64,000 bases of DNA from Setoptus koraiensis (taxonomy: Eukaryota; Arthropoda): assembly GCA_048013815.1 (NCBI GenBank), contig CM106585.1, forward strand, positions 18,166,001 through 18,230,000, read 5' to 3'. The translations under genes and the position numbers were made by a program. A model generated the notes under the pieces. That model was not told where the DNA came from, searched no databases, and saw nothing but the letters and a program-made list of their open reading frames with translations. Below are positions 50,562 to 62,767 of this stretch, in pieces (within the stretch, counting starts at the first letter, position 1; the number at the start of each line of letters is the position of its first letter).

Positions 50562-51965
50562 TCAACAAGGTTGCCTTAATTGAGCCAGGCTGAGTTGAAA
50601 TGACACTGCTGAGGTATTAGGTAAATAAGCTGGCGATTGCATAAGAGATGATGAAGTTGAAGATGCAGATGAAGATGTTGATGACACTGATGACGAAAGA
50701 ATTGAGTTCTCTGATGATGATGACGATGATGAGCTAGATGACGAGCAAGATGACGCGGAAGTGGATGAAGATGAAGGAGTTGGATGCAGATCGCACAGAT
50801 TGTTCATTGCATCCAGATCACTAACGTCCCTTTGTGTGGTATTATTATTTTTTGTTCTCGTCTGTTTAATTTCTAAAGCGATAGTTGCAGTGTGTGCTAT
50901 AGGAGTAGTAGTTGTTGTTTGCGATGCTAAATCGCTATCACGACCATCTTGTGGCTCTAAATTTGCTAATGGTTCATTATTATTTCGATGCTTTTTCTGG
51001 TCAGCATCTAGTATTTTCTCACTAAAGTGAGTTGGAACACGAAAAGATATAAATTGGTTGCGTTCAGTTAGATTATCATTTAATTCAAGTAAATCAACTG
51101 GTATAGGAATTCCACCTAGATCACACACTGCTGTATCGCAGTTTTCGCTGATGTCAATGGTAGCTTCTCTAGATACAACTGGAGCATCTGCATCAACTAT
51201 GATTTTCTTATCAATGATTTGATTGCTAATATCTTCAGATTTGGAATTGATTTGTAGATTTGAATATGTTGCTGCAGAATTTGTTGGTGTATCTGCAGAT
51301 AAAGTTCTTCGATTGTCACGACTGATCGCTGATGCAGTTTCGGAGTCACTGAGATTTTTATTGTTTAGTGTAGATGATTCTTTAGCGGTAGTAGTAATAG
51401 TTGTTGTAGGAGTAGTAGTAGTAACTGGTGTTTGTTGATCATCACAACTTTGTTGCATCACTGGCCATGGATTGTAGTTTGGACATCGCCTACGATCTCT
51501 TAGTAATCTTTCTTGTCTTGTTGTTTCATCTTCCATGATATCCTTATAGTTGTAGCTGGTCAGATCCCAGCTATTTTCTTTGAGCATGTGGGCTAATTCA
51601 ATAATATATTTACCCTCTTTATATTTTTGACTAGCTTCAAATGCTTGCTTGTATTTCCAGCCCAATGTTGTTTTGCAATTATCACAATAGATGTCGGCTA
51701 CATCATGTAAGCCTGTCATTAATAGGCGCTGTTCCGCAGGACCACATCCGACATTAACTACAGAATTAAATAGGTAAGCTCTACCATGGGTACCCTGGAA
51801 GGCCGTTGATATTAGTTCGTCGTGATTAGCTAGATGGGCTCTACAGTGAATACAACTATAGATGCGATGACAATCATTATTTAGATATTCTTGATTATTA
51901 GTAGTGCTATTATTTGACCTTCTAGGTCTGGATGCATTATTATGGATCAAGCTCGATCGAACCAT
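50562..51965 (-). CDS. Yippee-like protein (YPEL1-4 type) with a 334-residue C-terminal extension
   Basis: YPEL proteins are small zinc-binding proteins found in nucleus and centrosome regions, with poorly understood roles. Residues 36-133 form a near-textbook Yippee domain: [80 protein letters not shown] and [20 protein letters not shown]. The two CxxC pairs (C38/C41 and C94/C97) that bind zinc are intact. Vertebrate and fly YPELs end right after this region at about 120 residues. Here the same frame runs on for 334 more residues, rich in Ser, Thr, Asn and Gln, with a long Ser run near the C-terminus. There is no sign of a splice site at the junction. The start is the ATG at 51965; the frame upstream has no ATG. 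Confidence 0.9.
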   Translation of the reverse strand: MVRSSLIHNNASRPRRSNNSTTNNQEYLNNDCHRIYSCIHCRAHLANHDELISTAFQGTHGRAYLFNSVVNVGCGPAEQRLLMTGLHDVADIYCDNCKTTLGWKYKQAFEASQKYKEGKYIIELAHMLKENSWDLTSYNYKDIMEDETTRQERLLRDRRRCPNYNPWPVMQQSCDDQQTPVTTTTPTTTITTTAKESSTLNNKNLSDSETASAISRDNRRTLSADTPTNSAATYSNLQINSKSEDISNQIIDKKIIVDADAPVVSREATIDISENCDTAVCDLGGIPIPVDLLELNDNLTERNQFISFRVPTHFSEKILDADQKKHRNNNEPLANLEPQDGRDSDLASQTTTTTPIAHTATIALEIKQTRTKNNNTTQRDVSDLDAMNNLCDLHPTPSSSSTSASSCSSSSSSSSSSSENSILSSSVSSTSSSASSTSSSLMQSPAYLPNTSAVSFQLSLAQLRQPC

Positions 51966-52288
51966 TTTCAATCTCGTCAATGATTGTTTCTGTTCTTATA
52001 TCAATGTAGAAGTGTGTCTTTGTGCTTGTAGTTTTTTGATGTGTTAGCGTGAATACTATAATGAGGATAGTCTGATCTGTATGGTAAACGGCACAAGTCT
52101 AGTTTTGGCATTCACTCTATTGATTGGTGTTGTTACGCAAATTCGAGATTTATCACTGGAATAGCGAACAGTTGGTTAGACGGAGAACCAAAGAATCAGA
52201 GAGCTCGGGAAAAGTGTGTGTGGCTTTGTATTCTCGTGATAGTTCAGTTGTGGCTGACCGATTATCATAACGAAGTCAAGTCATCTAC

Positions 52289-52649
52289 ATGGACTACAAG
52301 CGCCTTGCCGCTCTGTCTTCTTGCCGAACAAAAAAATCCGCAAAAGACTGCCGGTTATGCAGTGCCAGACAAGTCAGGAGGATAAGTATAATCACGGTAA
52401 GCTGTTGTTGCAGAAATTTTTGGCAATGGCGACGCTAGAATTAAATTCATTGTGTTCCATCACTCGAAGCCAACTTCGTGTATATGAGTGTAACTTAAAT
52501 ATCTTCCCTCTGCTACTTCAATAATACCAATTCTTTGTCCTTCAGATGGCAAGTGCAATGAATGTATCTCTGGATGTTTGGTCACTGAACTCATTCAATG
52601 GGACAGGCATGTACGCTGCGATTGTTGTTGGAGGTTGAAGGTGCGTTAG
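52289..52649 (+). CDS. Candidate small spliced gene with a Cys-rich frame (uncertain)
   Basis: A plausible donor (CACG|GTAAGC, intron from 52397) and acceptor (TTTGTCCTTCAG|AT, exon from 52546) define a 149-base intron. Two frames cross it openly. Frame A starts with ATG at 52357 and gives 47 residues rich in Cys, including GKCNECISGC and VRCDCCWRLKVR. Frame B starts with ATG at 52289 and gives 66 residues starting MDYKRLAALSSCRTKKSAKD. Frame A has seven Cys, suggesting a metal-binding or disulphide protein, but there is no signal peptide and I recognise no family. It lies just upstream of the divergent Yippee-like gene, so it could be part of a longer transcript or a non-coding RNA. Confidence 0.3.
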
Positions 52650-54539
52650 TGGTTTTTATGGTGATGATTCAATTGCAGGCAGTGGTTTTGCCAACTTTAG
52701 CTGTACAGCCCGCTGTCAAGCTGTTGTTTTATGCCAATGACAATGTAAATGAATGAAAGAGGGGGACAAGTTTATTGTTAGTGAAGTTGCTCGGTCGACA
52801 ATATTGGCTTGCCAGCGCTACAGAGCTTGCAAGCATATTAATAGTTCACCACTCAGAGATAGCTCAGTTAAGAGCGTATAAGTTCGTTTGTAGTAATAGT
52901 AGGAAAAATTATGTATAAGTATGTTATCGTAGGTATTTGCATTGTTGTCGTTGCTGTATCTGATTTGGTAGGAGTGTTATGATGGCGCCAATTTTTTGTC
53001 TTTAGATTGCTGCAAATATTAGTCGCACATCAGCAAATTTAGTAAGATATTACTAACTGTCTAAATCTGAGCACCCATACATTTACGACAGTCCCTCAAC
53101 AATAGATTCTAGAGTCTGGACTCTGGAGAGTGTAGATTACGATAGATGCGCATTGTTATTACATATAGGGAAATACTGATAATTGTAATGCCGTTGTTGT
53201 TAGTTGTGCCAGTGATATCATCGTGGCAATAGTGATAGTAATGCAGCATCCAAGATATTCGGATAAAAGTTTGTACAGAGTTGTAGTGTGAGCCCGGTTA
53301 CGACATCAGTTTAGCCAATTCATTAGACGTTCAGGTCAATCGTCATAGCATCCTTGGTCTTTGATCTTAGAACACAAACTGATCCTCAAGACTTGCGAAT
53401 ATGGACGCTTTCCCAGTCACTACTCTGGTAGTCAGCTATAAACGAACTAATATGTGGCGATGGCGATTCAGAATGGCTGCGGATATTAAGTCGGAAGTAA
53501 TGGACCTCCCGGCGATGAAGCGGCTTAATGTTGTCTGCTCTCGCGTCCACGCTTAAATTGAGCTTGCTATCGCACTAATGGTATCACTCTTACAATTGTT
53601 GTTTCTTACCTTTTGTTACAATTATCCTACTTGGATGGCAATGAAATCTGGATGGAAGTGAGAATGGGTCAATCAAGGGCTCAACTATTACAACTAGTTG
53701 ATGTTTTCAATGCTTGCGTTGCTGTATGTTGTGTCTGTGTATGCCTGCGTCTGTCTTTCGGCTGCGTGCTCAACAGTACATGAGAGTATCGGTCAACAAT
53801 ATCAGACGAAAAATATCTGCTACTTCTGTATAATTCTGTATTATTCTCTTGTAGTGTGTTGTGTCGCTGCACTGTGCACTGTATAAGTGTTGCTGTTGTT
53901 GGTGTCTTTTGAAATGTTTTGCTGATCTAAATCTGGCTAATAATAACAGAGATTTGCTTGGAATATCGTTTCTTGGCTTGCAACGTGTATTGAGTGTTAT
54001 TATTAGAAAAGAAAAAACTTTTACATTCTACACTAACCTTGATCTTTCTTTGCCATGTGCTCAACGTCTTGTTGTGTGCCTCGTTCGTACGACTACTAAG
54101 TCTGATAAATGTTGTTATATCACTGTTGTTGTTGTTGCTGTTGTTGCATTTACGTGTCCGTTTAGCTCAATTTCTAATTGTGATCTTGTATAGTTTGATA
54201 TAGTCTGTCTTGTCTGTGTTATTCCAAAATGTCGAAACTATCTCACGATGACATGTTTCCAGCGTATGTGTTCTGGTGTTTGTTCGCTTGATTTGGTTCG
54301 TTGCAAATAGATTGTTGTTGTTCGAATTGTTGTTGCGAGCAGCATTGTTTGCCCATCGCGTTGTGGCGTCAGTTCCTTCTCTGTCTCTGTCTCTCTCTTC
54401 TCTTTGTGTGTAATATCAGCAGTGTATACCGAGCGAATGCTTGTTGGCGAGTGAGCGAGATTCGCTCTAGTGTCGCTTGCCCCACACTGCCATTAGAATA
54501 GTTCTATATTCCTCTATAATGGAAAAAGTCTGAGAGAGT

Positions 54540-56260
54540 TTGTTCGACGACGACGACGACTTGATCGCCCCCCGATGTCCACAACTTGAATACGAAAAAA
54601 AGAGCCGCTAGGCGCGCTAGTGGCGCTTTGGAATGCGCAACGAAGGCCGCAGTGTTTCGTTACGTGGTTATTGGTCGCCGATTGCAAGCGTCAGCGCACA
54701 GCGAGCAGTAGGCGGTCCTCGGGGCTGGTTCTGGGGTTGGTTATCCTGCGGACGGCACCGGGGTGCAGGCAGCACTCGCGTCGCAACAACGAGGCAGGGT
54801 AGCGCCGCCCTCGCGGATATTTCGGCATCGATATTTTAAGCATCGGAAGGGTCTCACGCAGCACACTTGCAAGCGTATGCGGTCGTGTGCAGTCGTCGAC
54901 TCGCACACACTCACACACAAACAAAAACAACAAGAGATAAAATGTGTGCGCCTGAGCGTGCGTCTCTCTCTCTCTCTCTCTCTAAACATCGAACATTTTA
55001 GTGCCACAGGTTTGTGCGTGTGTGTGTGTGCGCAAATCAACAACAAAGAACTCGGAGAGAGACGCACACACGGACAGACAGTTCATTACTCTAGTAACGC
55101 CACTGGCGTGTTACTGCTGCCTCTACAATGTAGAGTCTACATGTGGCACGGCTCTGCATGTAGCAGCGCAATGATCATATGATCCCTGCTGTTACCCCGA
55201 CAGCGCATTCCGTGGTGTGCCTGTTTCACCTTAAGATGTCGCTCCAGTTGATTGGTGATTGCACTTGATACATGTGGCCGCGTTGCGCTGACGCTGTTGC
55301 GAGACTCTCACAGTGAGAGCGCTCCACTGGCGGGCCCCATTCGTTCATTCGCGTTCGGCTGGCTGCATCCGTTCGATTGTCGGCTGTGAGAATCGGCAAT
55401 CGACAATTGCTTCGAATTGTGACTTATCGGCACTGCACCGGCTGCAAAGCCAATGAGCGGTCGGAACGGACGCGCGTCGGTCCAGCCGCCGATACAAGTG
55501 CCCAGTGGGACCCGTTGGCGACGCCATGCGTTCGCCACCGTGCACCATATTTGTCGCGGCCAAGTTGCAACAGCGCCGCGCTGCACAATCACGCCGCTGC
55601 ACAATCACGCCGCTGCCCGTAATGGAGTGCAATAGAGTGCTCACAGAGAGCACAAAGTGGCCAAAGTGCCTTAATATGGTCAAATGATGGTCGAAATCGA
55701 ATTAATGCGCACTGCGACCGACGCACCGAACAAGCAGCCAATGGCGGACACAAAGAGTCGAGCGACGCGAGTCTTGTTTTGTTGCTGACAACGCTCATAA
55801 TGATGACGACCAGCCAAAAAACGTGGACACCCGACAACAAAAGACGCCACCAGACGATACAACAACTTTTGCCATGTCCAACAACAACAACAACCCAAAC
55901 GGCCATTGCGCATGCCCCCGTTGTGCGCCCCCTGGCTTGGCAGTATTATGCAAGCAGGGCGCTCAGTTTGAACGCAAAACTATCCGTCGCCCCAGTCCGT
56001 GTTTTCGTTGTCGCCTGCTCGGCCGGCCGGCGAAGAGGAGCCAACTGGAGAAGTTGCGTCGGAAAAAATTGTCCCCGGCCAAGCATTTTTTCACCAATCT
56101 CACCCGCTTCCGTTCTGCGTGGATGCAACTGTTACGCAACCGGCCCGACACTCGGAATTTCACTCTGTTGCTTGCACTGTTTTGCACGCATTGCATTGCT
56201 CGGTCTCACGGTGTGCTCGCTCGCCTCGTATGCAAGTGAGACCTGCCGTCTCCTCATTAA
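54540..56260. other. GC-rich, CpG-containing zone (possible promoter or first-exon region)
   Basis: Against an AT-rich background this 1.7-kb zone is visibly richer in G, C and CpG, giving overlapping open frames in several directions, which is what high GC does by chance. None shows a domain. A genuine first exon or 5' UTR, for example of the minus-strand Yippee-like gene, could lie here. Confidence 0.4.
55580..55617. repeat. 16-bp tandem repeat, two and a third copies
   Basis: GCTGCACAATCACGCC occurs twice exactly, back to back (55580-55595 and 55596-55611), followed by GCTGCC. Confidence 0.85.
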
Positions 56261-56910
56261 ATTAAATCACTCCTCATTAAATCACTCAACTTTGTCGGTC
56301 GCAACGGTGCCAGACTGGTTACGTTTGTTCCTGTTGTCGTCATGCCACTCACTCAATGGTTGCCTGTTCGCCTGTTTGTTGCAGCATTCGCGAATGACGG
56401 ATCAATGGCAAGGCAGGCGGCACGTCATTATTGCAAAACTAAAAACAAGCTCAAAAAGAGTTGAAACCTAGATAAATACAGCTAATTATCCGACACGAGA
56501 GCTCAGTCCAATGAGTTCCAATGAGTTTGTGTGTCGCCCCTGCGCCCCACAAGCAACAACAGTTGCCACAACAGCACCCCAGAGCACTTGTATCTCTCTG
56601 GTATTTGTGCGTGCCACCAATATTCAATCACCACAACCACGGCTTGTAACAACCACCGATTGTAACAACCACCGCTTGTAAGAGCAACGACAACAGCAAA
56701 GGCGTTATCTCGAAAGCATAATCTGTCGACAACACACAAGCCAAGACTCGTAAGCTCTCAAAGACAAGCCATTGAACGGCGAAGGCTGAGGGATATAATT
56801 ATAATTATCAGAGAGATATTGCGATTATTGAACACATGTTGCCACTTCTCGCTCATGAGCCGCCCAAATCAACAGGTTTATCGTGACTCCGAATACCATT
56901 CGAGTGGCTG

Positions 56911-57000
56911 TTGTTTTTGTTGTTGTCGTAGTTGTTGTTGTTGTCGTGGTTGTTGTTGTTGTTGTTGTTGTCGTGGTTGGTGCTGTTGTTGCTGATGTGG
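56911..57000. repeat. GTT/GTC array with interruptions
   Basis: Mostly GTT with GTC, GTA and GTG variants, giving a spurious polyvaline frame on the plus strand and Asn-rich frame on the minus strand. Confidence 0.85.
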
Positions 57001-57989
57001 TTGTTGGGGCTGCCGTTGCGCAACAAAAGTGTTATTATAATATTGTGGAGTGGCTGCTGCAATTACTATGGCACCACCAGACGCTAATAAATTACTCGCC
57101 GTCTCGTGATTCCTATGGCATTAGCTCGAGTGATGCGACGCGTAAGCCAAGCCATATTGTAAATAACAACAACAACAACATGTTTTCTATGACAGTTGGA
57201 GGCGCGTTTGGAGTTCGCAAAACGTGCTCACGGCAAGGCCGTGCCTTGGCTCATGTAGTCAGCTCTTTTATTTTATGTCCAAGTTGGCGAGCGTTTACAA
57301 TTACAGATAGATGGAGGTGCGTATGTTGATGTTTATGTTTTGACTGAATGTTGTGCTGGTTGTTGCCGATTTCGATGATGACGATTTACCCAGTGTGCAT
57401 TCTGGAAAGCTCACTGCCATGTAAAGGAGCTGCCAGACTGGCAAGCCGGCCATTTATGAACTGACTGACTGGCTGGCTGGCAGGTTGCGCTCGCAGTTTA
57501 GTACTGTGTGTGTAATTGTGTCTACCTGAGATATACTATTACCACTACACTATTAGAATATATACACTCTGGTTGTACAGATAGTCTTGATACAGCCAGT
57601 ACGTATAATAACAACTATTACATAGTGGAGTGGCGAATAACGACTCGCCATATGACACAGTAAGGCATCGAGATATTACAGTAACGCGTATTATTTGCAC
57701 GATCGAGTATCGCGCAATCACTCAACGCGCGAAAGAACAACAAAAGTCTTCATGGAATGCCAAACTCAGCCGGCAAAAGGTGTAGTGATAAATTGAAAAA
57801 AGTTTTTTTTGTCAGCAATGTAACTCTTGTTGCTCGCTCAATTCATTGCTGCCATTCATGAGCAATCAATTAGCATGTTACCATCTCTATTACAACAGTA
57901 TAACTATTACAAACACGTACAAACAGGTATTCGAGGAGCCTCTGTCAATACTGGCTCGACAATGGCTCAACTGCGAGTGGCGCCAGGGT

Positions 57990-58076
57990 GAGTCTTGTCA
58001 GGGCGAGTCTTGTCAGAGGGAGTCTTGTCAGGGCGAGTCTTGTCAGAGGGAGTCTTGTCAGAGCGAGTAATGGCAG
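57990..58076. repeat. 15-bp minisatellite, five full copies plus a partial
   Basis: The unit GAGTCTTGTCAGNGN repeats at 57990, 58005, 58020, 58035 and 58050, with the last two bases alternating GC and GG. A degenerate copy precedes it (57975) and a partial one follows (58065). The period is a multiple of three, so it stays open in one plus-strand frame as ESCQG/ESCQR, but no gene is otherwise supported there. Confidence 0.9.
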
Positions 58077-58290
58077 ATTGCGCCGTTAGCTATTGCCGAC
58101 ACCAGTCACCACAATCAATGCAACATCCATGTATATTGTAACAGTGGAACGTATGTTTATTTAAAGGGCTACAACGTTATTATTTTACATTCTTTGTATT
58201 TATATATGGACTAAACTAAACTAACTATACATGCAACGCGATCGCTGGCTTGCCAGTGCATGTTACGCTGCTGCGATTTATGGTATGGTG

Positions 58291-58300
58291 TTTATTTATT
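58291..58300 (-). promoter_or_regulatory. Candidate poly(A) signals of the SLC22 gene
   Basis: Two overlapping AATAAA motifs on the minus strand about 80 bases after the SLC22 stop codon. Confidence 0.55.
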
Positions 58301-58378
58301 TTAACAGCCAGCCATCAATATCGTCATTGCACAACTAACAGGTGATGCTGACCTATTGTATGCTGGCTGTTGCTCTAT

Positions 58379-60452
58379 TCAGACGTTTGTCCTCTTCTCT
58401 GACTGAAACGGTGCCTTGAGATCGACTTGATTTTGGCTTCTCGGTTGCTTAACAACTCCGGTAAAATTTTCAGCCTCTTCCATGGTGTCTGGCATCTCTG
58501 TGCCCTTTGTCTCGGGCAATCTAATCATAAGACCACCTGCCAGCCACGCCAATGCTGCATACATCAATGGCGGATATGATGCGCCTGTCAATTGGGCCAG
58601 TTCCTTGATGAATGGGGCCAATATGGAGCCTATTCTGCCTGCAATCATACATGAGTTTGCTGCTGTCTGACGCAACGTTGTCGGATATATCTCAATGGTT
58701 TGATATAGTACATTTGTGAATGCGCAAGACATGAAAAATTTTGCGCCCATCACAAGTATTCGTTGGGCCCAAATTATTTCGTATAAGTGGGCAGGCGTTA
58801 GCATGGCACACAGTATACCGATGGAGCCAAATATGAAAATGTTTGTTGCTCGGCGTGGCATAAATTTCATACACAGTATAGTTATTGCTGCCGATGGCAA
58901 CTCTGTTATGCCTGCCCAGGTAAAATCAACAAATAGATTTTTGCCACCAAAATCGCCCAATCTAAGCGCAATGCCGTAATAAATGAAACCGTCTATTGCC
59001 CAGGCCGTGTACAATATCAGCGAATATTTGCGCAAATTTTTCGTCTTGAACAAATCTAAAATGTTCAATTTGTGCTCATTTTCGCAATACTTCTTTGAGC
59101 TCATCTCCAATTCTAGCTGCTTGAATTTTGCATCAAATTGTTCCAAATGCGACTTGACACCATTGAATCTGGCCGCGTTGTGCAATACCTGACGGGCCTC
59201 CTTGTAGCGCTTGTGTGTCAATAGCCAACGGGGAGATTCGGGCAAAAACAGTATCCAAATAACGAACAACAACTCATAGAATACTATGAACAATTGAACA
59301 TGACGGAAATGTAGAAAATATTGCGTTACCCAGGGCATTGTACAATAGCCAATGACCCAGCCCAACGAGCCCAATGTCGATATGTGCATTCGATACTTCT
59401 TGCCCACCCATTCAATCATGATTAAATATGAGGTGGACGATCGGCCCGCGTTGCCGAGACCCAATAGAAATCTAAACAATAGAAACATCTCCATTGAGCT
59501 GGCCGTGGCACAACAAAAGCCCGCTATTACCTCTATGAGGGCGCCACACAACAGACTTTTGTAGCGGCCAAATCTGTCAGACAAATAGCCAAATATTAGA
59601 AAGCTAGCTATAAATCCCGAGAAGTATAGAGATTGCGACAACGATATAAGCCAGCCGCGCTGACAAACCAAATTCCACTCCTCTATAATGGTAGATATCC
59701 ATGGTCCCGTATTGTACTCATACGAGCTACAATATGGTGCAACCGTGCCACCGGAAGTGCCGCCAACGGCGCTAAAATTGCTTGGGGTGCATTCTTTGGT
59801 CAGCTGCGACGGACGGTCGTAACTTACATTGTAATGTTGGCCGTGTCTATAATTTCGTTCAGGTGAATAGAAGAATGTCGTGAATATGTTGGCAATTCCC
59901 TTGTCGTTGGCCAAGCGACTGTGATCACTGTGATAGACCAGATGATTGGCTGATGTTGCCGATACATTTGTAGATTCTTGCCTACACCGATAGTTGATAA
60001 ACTGAGTCGGTGCATAAAATGATACTCCTAGATTATTGTAAGCCGATGTAACACTGTTGAATGTGTGTGGTTGGCAAGAAATATAACATAATTACAATTA
60101 TGAGCGACACAAACAAACGGACAAGCAAAGTTAGAATGCTCGCAATTAACTCAGAATCGAGATGCTGCTTCGTCCCAGATCGAGCTATTTACCCTATGAG
60201 TATTTTGAACATGAATATATAAAATTGATATTTGCCCCAGTGGCCGATGAGATCAGATATTTGCATAGGCTCGTCGGTGGTTGTTTTTGTTTCTATTGGA
60301 GAACTGCCCAGACAAGTGCTGTTGTTTCTTTTGTCTATGATCATGTGATCACTTGATGAGAGTGCTCTCTCTAAGTTGTAACTCTTTGTCTTGCTGCCTG
60401 GACTAGCGGGCAAACCATCGCCGTTATAAGACATCCTGTGCTCGCGTCCCAT
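58379..60452 (-). CDS. SLC22-type organic ion transporter (Orct-like), two exons
   Basis: A plasma-membrane major-facilitator transporter of the SLC22 family, which moves organic cations, carnitine or anions. Exons 60452-60193 and 60053-58379 give 644 residues; the 139-base intron is GTAAAT...CAACAG, phase 2. The junction reads KILIG|VTSAYNNLGVSFYAP, matching the family's first helix and start of the large extracellular loop. Landmarks: ISTIIEEWNLVCQRGW, the MFS motif FGYLSDRFGRYKSL, MIEWVGKKYR in place of the usual ECVG, LPESPRWLLTHKRYKEA, and PETKGTEMPDTMEEAENF at the C-terminal side. The loop 1 Cys and NVS/NFS glycosylation sites are present. The N-terminal cytosolic part is about 65 residues longer than usual. 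Substrate cannot be told from the sequence. The start ATG at 60452 leads an uninterrupted frame. Confidence 0.94.
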
Positions 60453-62672
60453 GGTTACAATGAATCAAACTGTTGCTCTAATGTTCATCTAATGACATTT
60501 ATACTCTTATATTCCTCTGAGATATGAGATACTTTCGCTGCTACTACTTTTACTATAATTATTATTGTGTTGTTATGCAAATGGGCGCTTGTTCTTTGGT
60601 GATTAATGGATATCACGGCGTTGAATATCACGATCGATGCGCTTGGGCCGATTTGAATAATGACGATGCCAGTCGTTGACAACTAATTATCGCATGCATA
60701 AATTAATATCAATAATCGGGCATGGATTAACAGCCAACACCGGATGGTAATCTATTGCTGCTGCTGCTACTACTACTACTATTATCGATGATCATACTGT
60801 CTGATGCATGTCGTGACTCACTACTGACTGATAGAAAATGGATCATTATGGCTTATAAATGGTTTCCATTACTCGCGTTTGTTTTACTCGCAAATGTATT
60901 GCCTCGATCACTCGATTAGAAACAACAAGTGCAGACGAGGAAAAGAAGAGGAGAGAACCGACAAATCGTCTAATTATTATCATTATTACATTGCAACAAG
61001 CAATGCCGTTCTATACAAACACATTCATTAAAATTGAATGATACACATGAACAAATTGGCACAACTGTGGCATGAATATACTCTAACTAAACATTACTAG
61101 CTTGAGTTACACACAATTTCTAGCGCAAAAGATGGGCCAACACATACAATTAAGTCAAGAAAGAGCCACGTTTATTTGGAGCTAAGCACGCCTAGATATC
61201 ATTGTCTTGCAATCATCATCAAGTTGTTATTATTGTTTACGGGTCTATCATGGACGATTAATTATAACTGATAATGGTGACTCTACAAGAGATCACTTCT
61301 TTGATATACTCTTAACAAATTATCCAAATCATTCTTTCTCGTTTAGCTCGCAATAATAATGTGGTAATAGATCACCACAGTCCACATGTCCAAGTCATGC
61401 TGCAGAGGTGACAGACGACGACGACGACGATGATGTTGAGATCATCAGACCTCGTTGTTACAATATTGCACAATATCGCATATCCATTATCTTCATTCTG
61501 TTGAAAATATTCGACAGACTAGTCGAGATGAATTGGTAGTGATAATTGATTGCAACTCTCTCATTAGATTATGTCGTCGATACTGGTTTATTTTCTATTG
61601 CAATTGATATTAATCTCAATGCCAATCATACTATACTGACACTATGAATTAGTAGAAATTTTTTCTATCAAAATGCTGTATCGACATGCGTCTGTGTTCA
61701 ATTATAAATAAATATCGGCAGCTTATTATCATTGTTGAGCTATAATGTGTCTCATCTCTGATAGCATACATACATGTCTGAGGGCTGCAAATGTACGCTT
61801 GATTGCACTGGACTAACCTGACCCAGCAATCTTAAGATTCTCGGGTCTGTCTAGATGTTCAGTCTTACTGAAGCTCAGCATGCTCATTCTGAATTAATTG
61901 TCGATAGCGATTCACAGCTTTTGTTGCATTTGTCATAATGTAAATATGCCAAAAAATGCTTTAATTCGACAATAACAATAACTAATCTCAAATGGTATTG
62001 CTAAACCGCTACAATTGCACAGACCGACAAATTGATTATGACACCATGTATAGTGTGTATGCAATAGCATGCATTATAAATAAATCCATATCGAGTCGAA
62101 TCAAGTCAGTGAAAAAGTTGTGAGGTAGCTTAAATGATGATTATCTGTCATTCCAGTCTGGGTACAATTGCGATTGAGCAAACACTGAAACGGTCAAGGT
62201 GTGTATCAAGACAACTGATGACACCCTATAAACTTTACATGAACGAACTATTCATCAAGTATCAAGTATTCTCCTTATTCATGTTACAGCATTAGAAATA
62301 GTTAATTAATGACTAATTGTTAAATGGATATAATTGTTCAAAGGCTGATTCGGCTGGCTTGTATTGTATATGTATAGTGCGCTAGCATGTCCACCCAAAA
62401 CGAGTCTAGTTTGTCAAAACGAAATCGGCAAACTTTTCGTTGAAACTTGTGTCTAGACTGGTGTTGCATAATGTGTAAAGATTGACATGGCGCAACAATC
62501 TTTCGATTGATAGTACGAAAGGAGAACAGCACTTACTTTTCTGGACGGCGGGTGTGTCTTGCATTACGTAGTAGTGGGTGGTATACAGTACAGAGGCTAA
62601 TTAAGACTAAATTAAGACTAATGAAAACTTTGCTTATTAAATTATCAGTTTATTAATTATTTAAATTTCAAG
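60453..62672. other. Non-coding flank right of SLC22
   Basis: About 2.2 kb of AT-rich sequence, probably the SLC22 promoter and 5' flank. A short run of AC-type and GAC repeats occurs near 61415-61432. A possible donor (AAAA|GTAAGT on the minus strand near 62540) hints at another exon but has no supporting frame. Confidence 0.4.
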
Positions 62673-62767
62673 TTAATCTTTTGAATTTGGACCATTAATG
62701 GGTGACTGAGCAATCGGACGAGTAACTTCCCCGGCATGAACGACAGCCATCTTTATGTCGGGGAAAG
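62673..62767 (-). CDS. Candidate terminal exon of an unidentified gene (weak)
   Basis: On the minus strand a pyrimidine tract and acceptor (CTTTTTCTCAG) lead into a frame reading FPDIKMAVVHAGEVTRPIAQ and then about ten more residues before a TAA. It looks like a coding C-terminus, but I recognise no family. Its phase does not match the candidate exon at 63272-63165 directly, so either another exon lies between them or one is wrong. Confidence 0.25.

Larger units (their letters stand above)
52650..58290. other. Non-coding interval between the Yippee-like gene and SLC22
   Basis: About 5.6 kb with no firmly supported gene. The notable part is a GC-richer zone (54540-56260), with a CT array (54961-54984), a 16-bp tandem repeat (55580-55617), and many overlapping frames on both strands. 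Further right are a GTT array (56911-57000) and a 15-bp minisatellite (57990-58076). The zone may be promoter and first-exon sequence of a neighbouring gene. Confidence 0.45.

Noticed and set aside
55300..56471. Overlapping 60-230 codon frames in the GC-rich zone
   Set aside because: They occur on both strands in several phases, lack domains and codon patterns of a gene, and high GC reduces stops.
57846..58070. Frame with ESCQG repeats as a repeat protein
   Set aside because: The repeat unit is a multiple of three so the frame stays open automatically; nothing else supports a gene.
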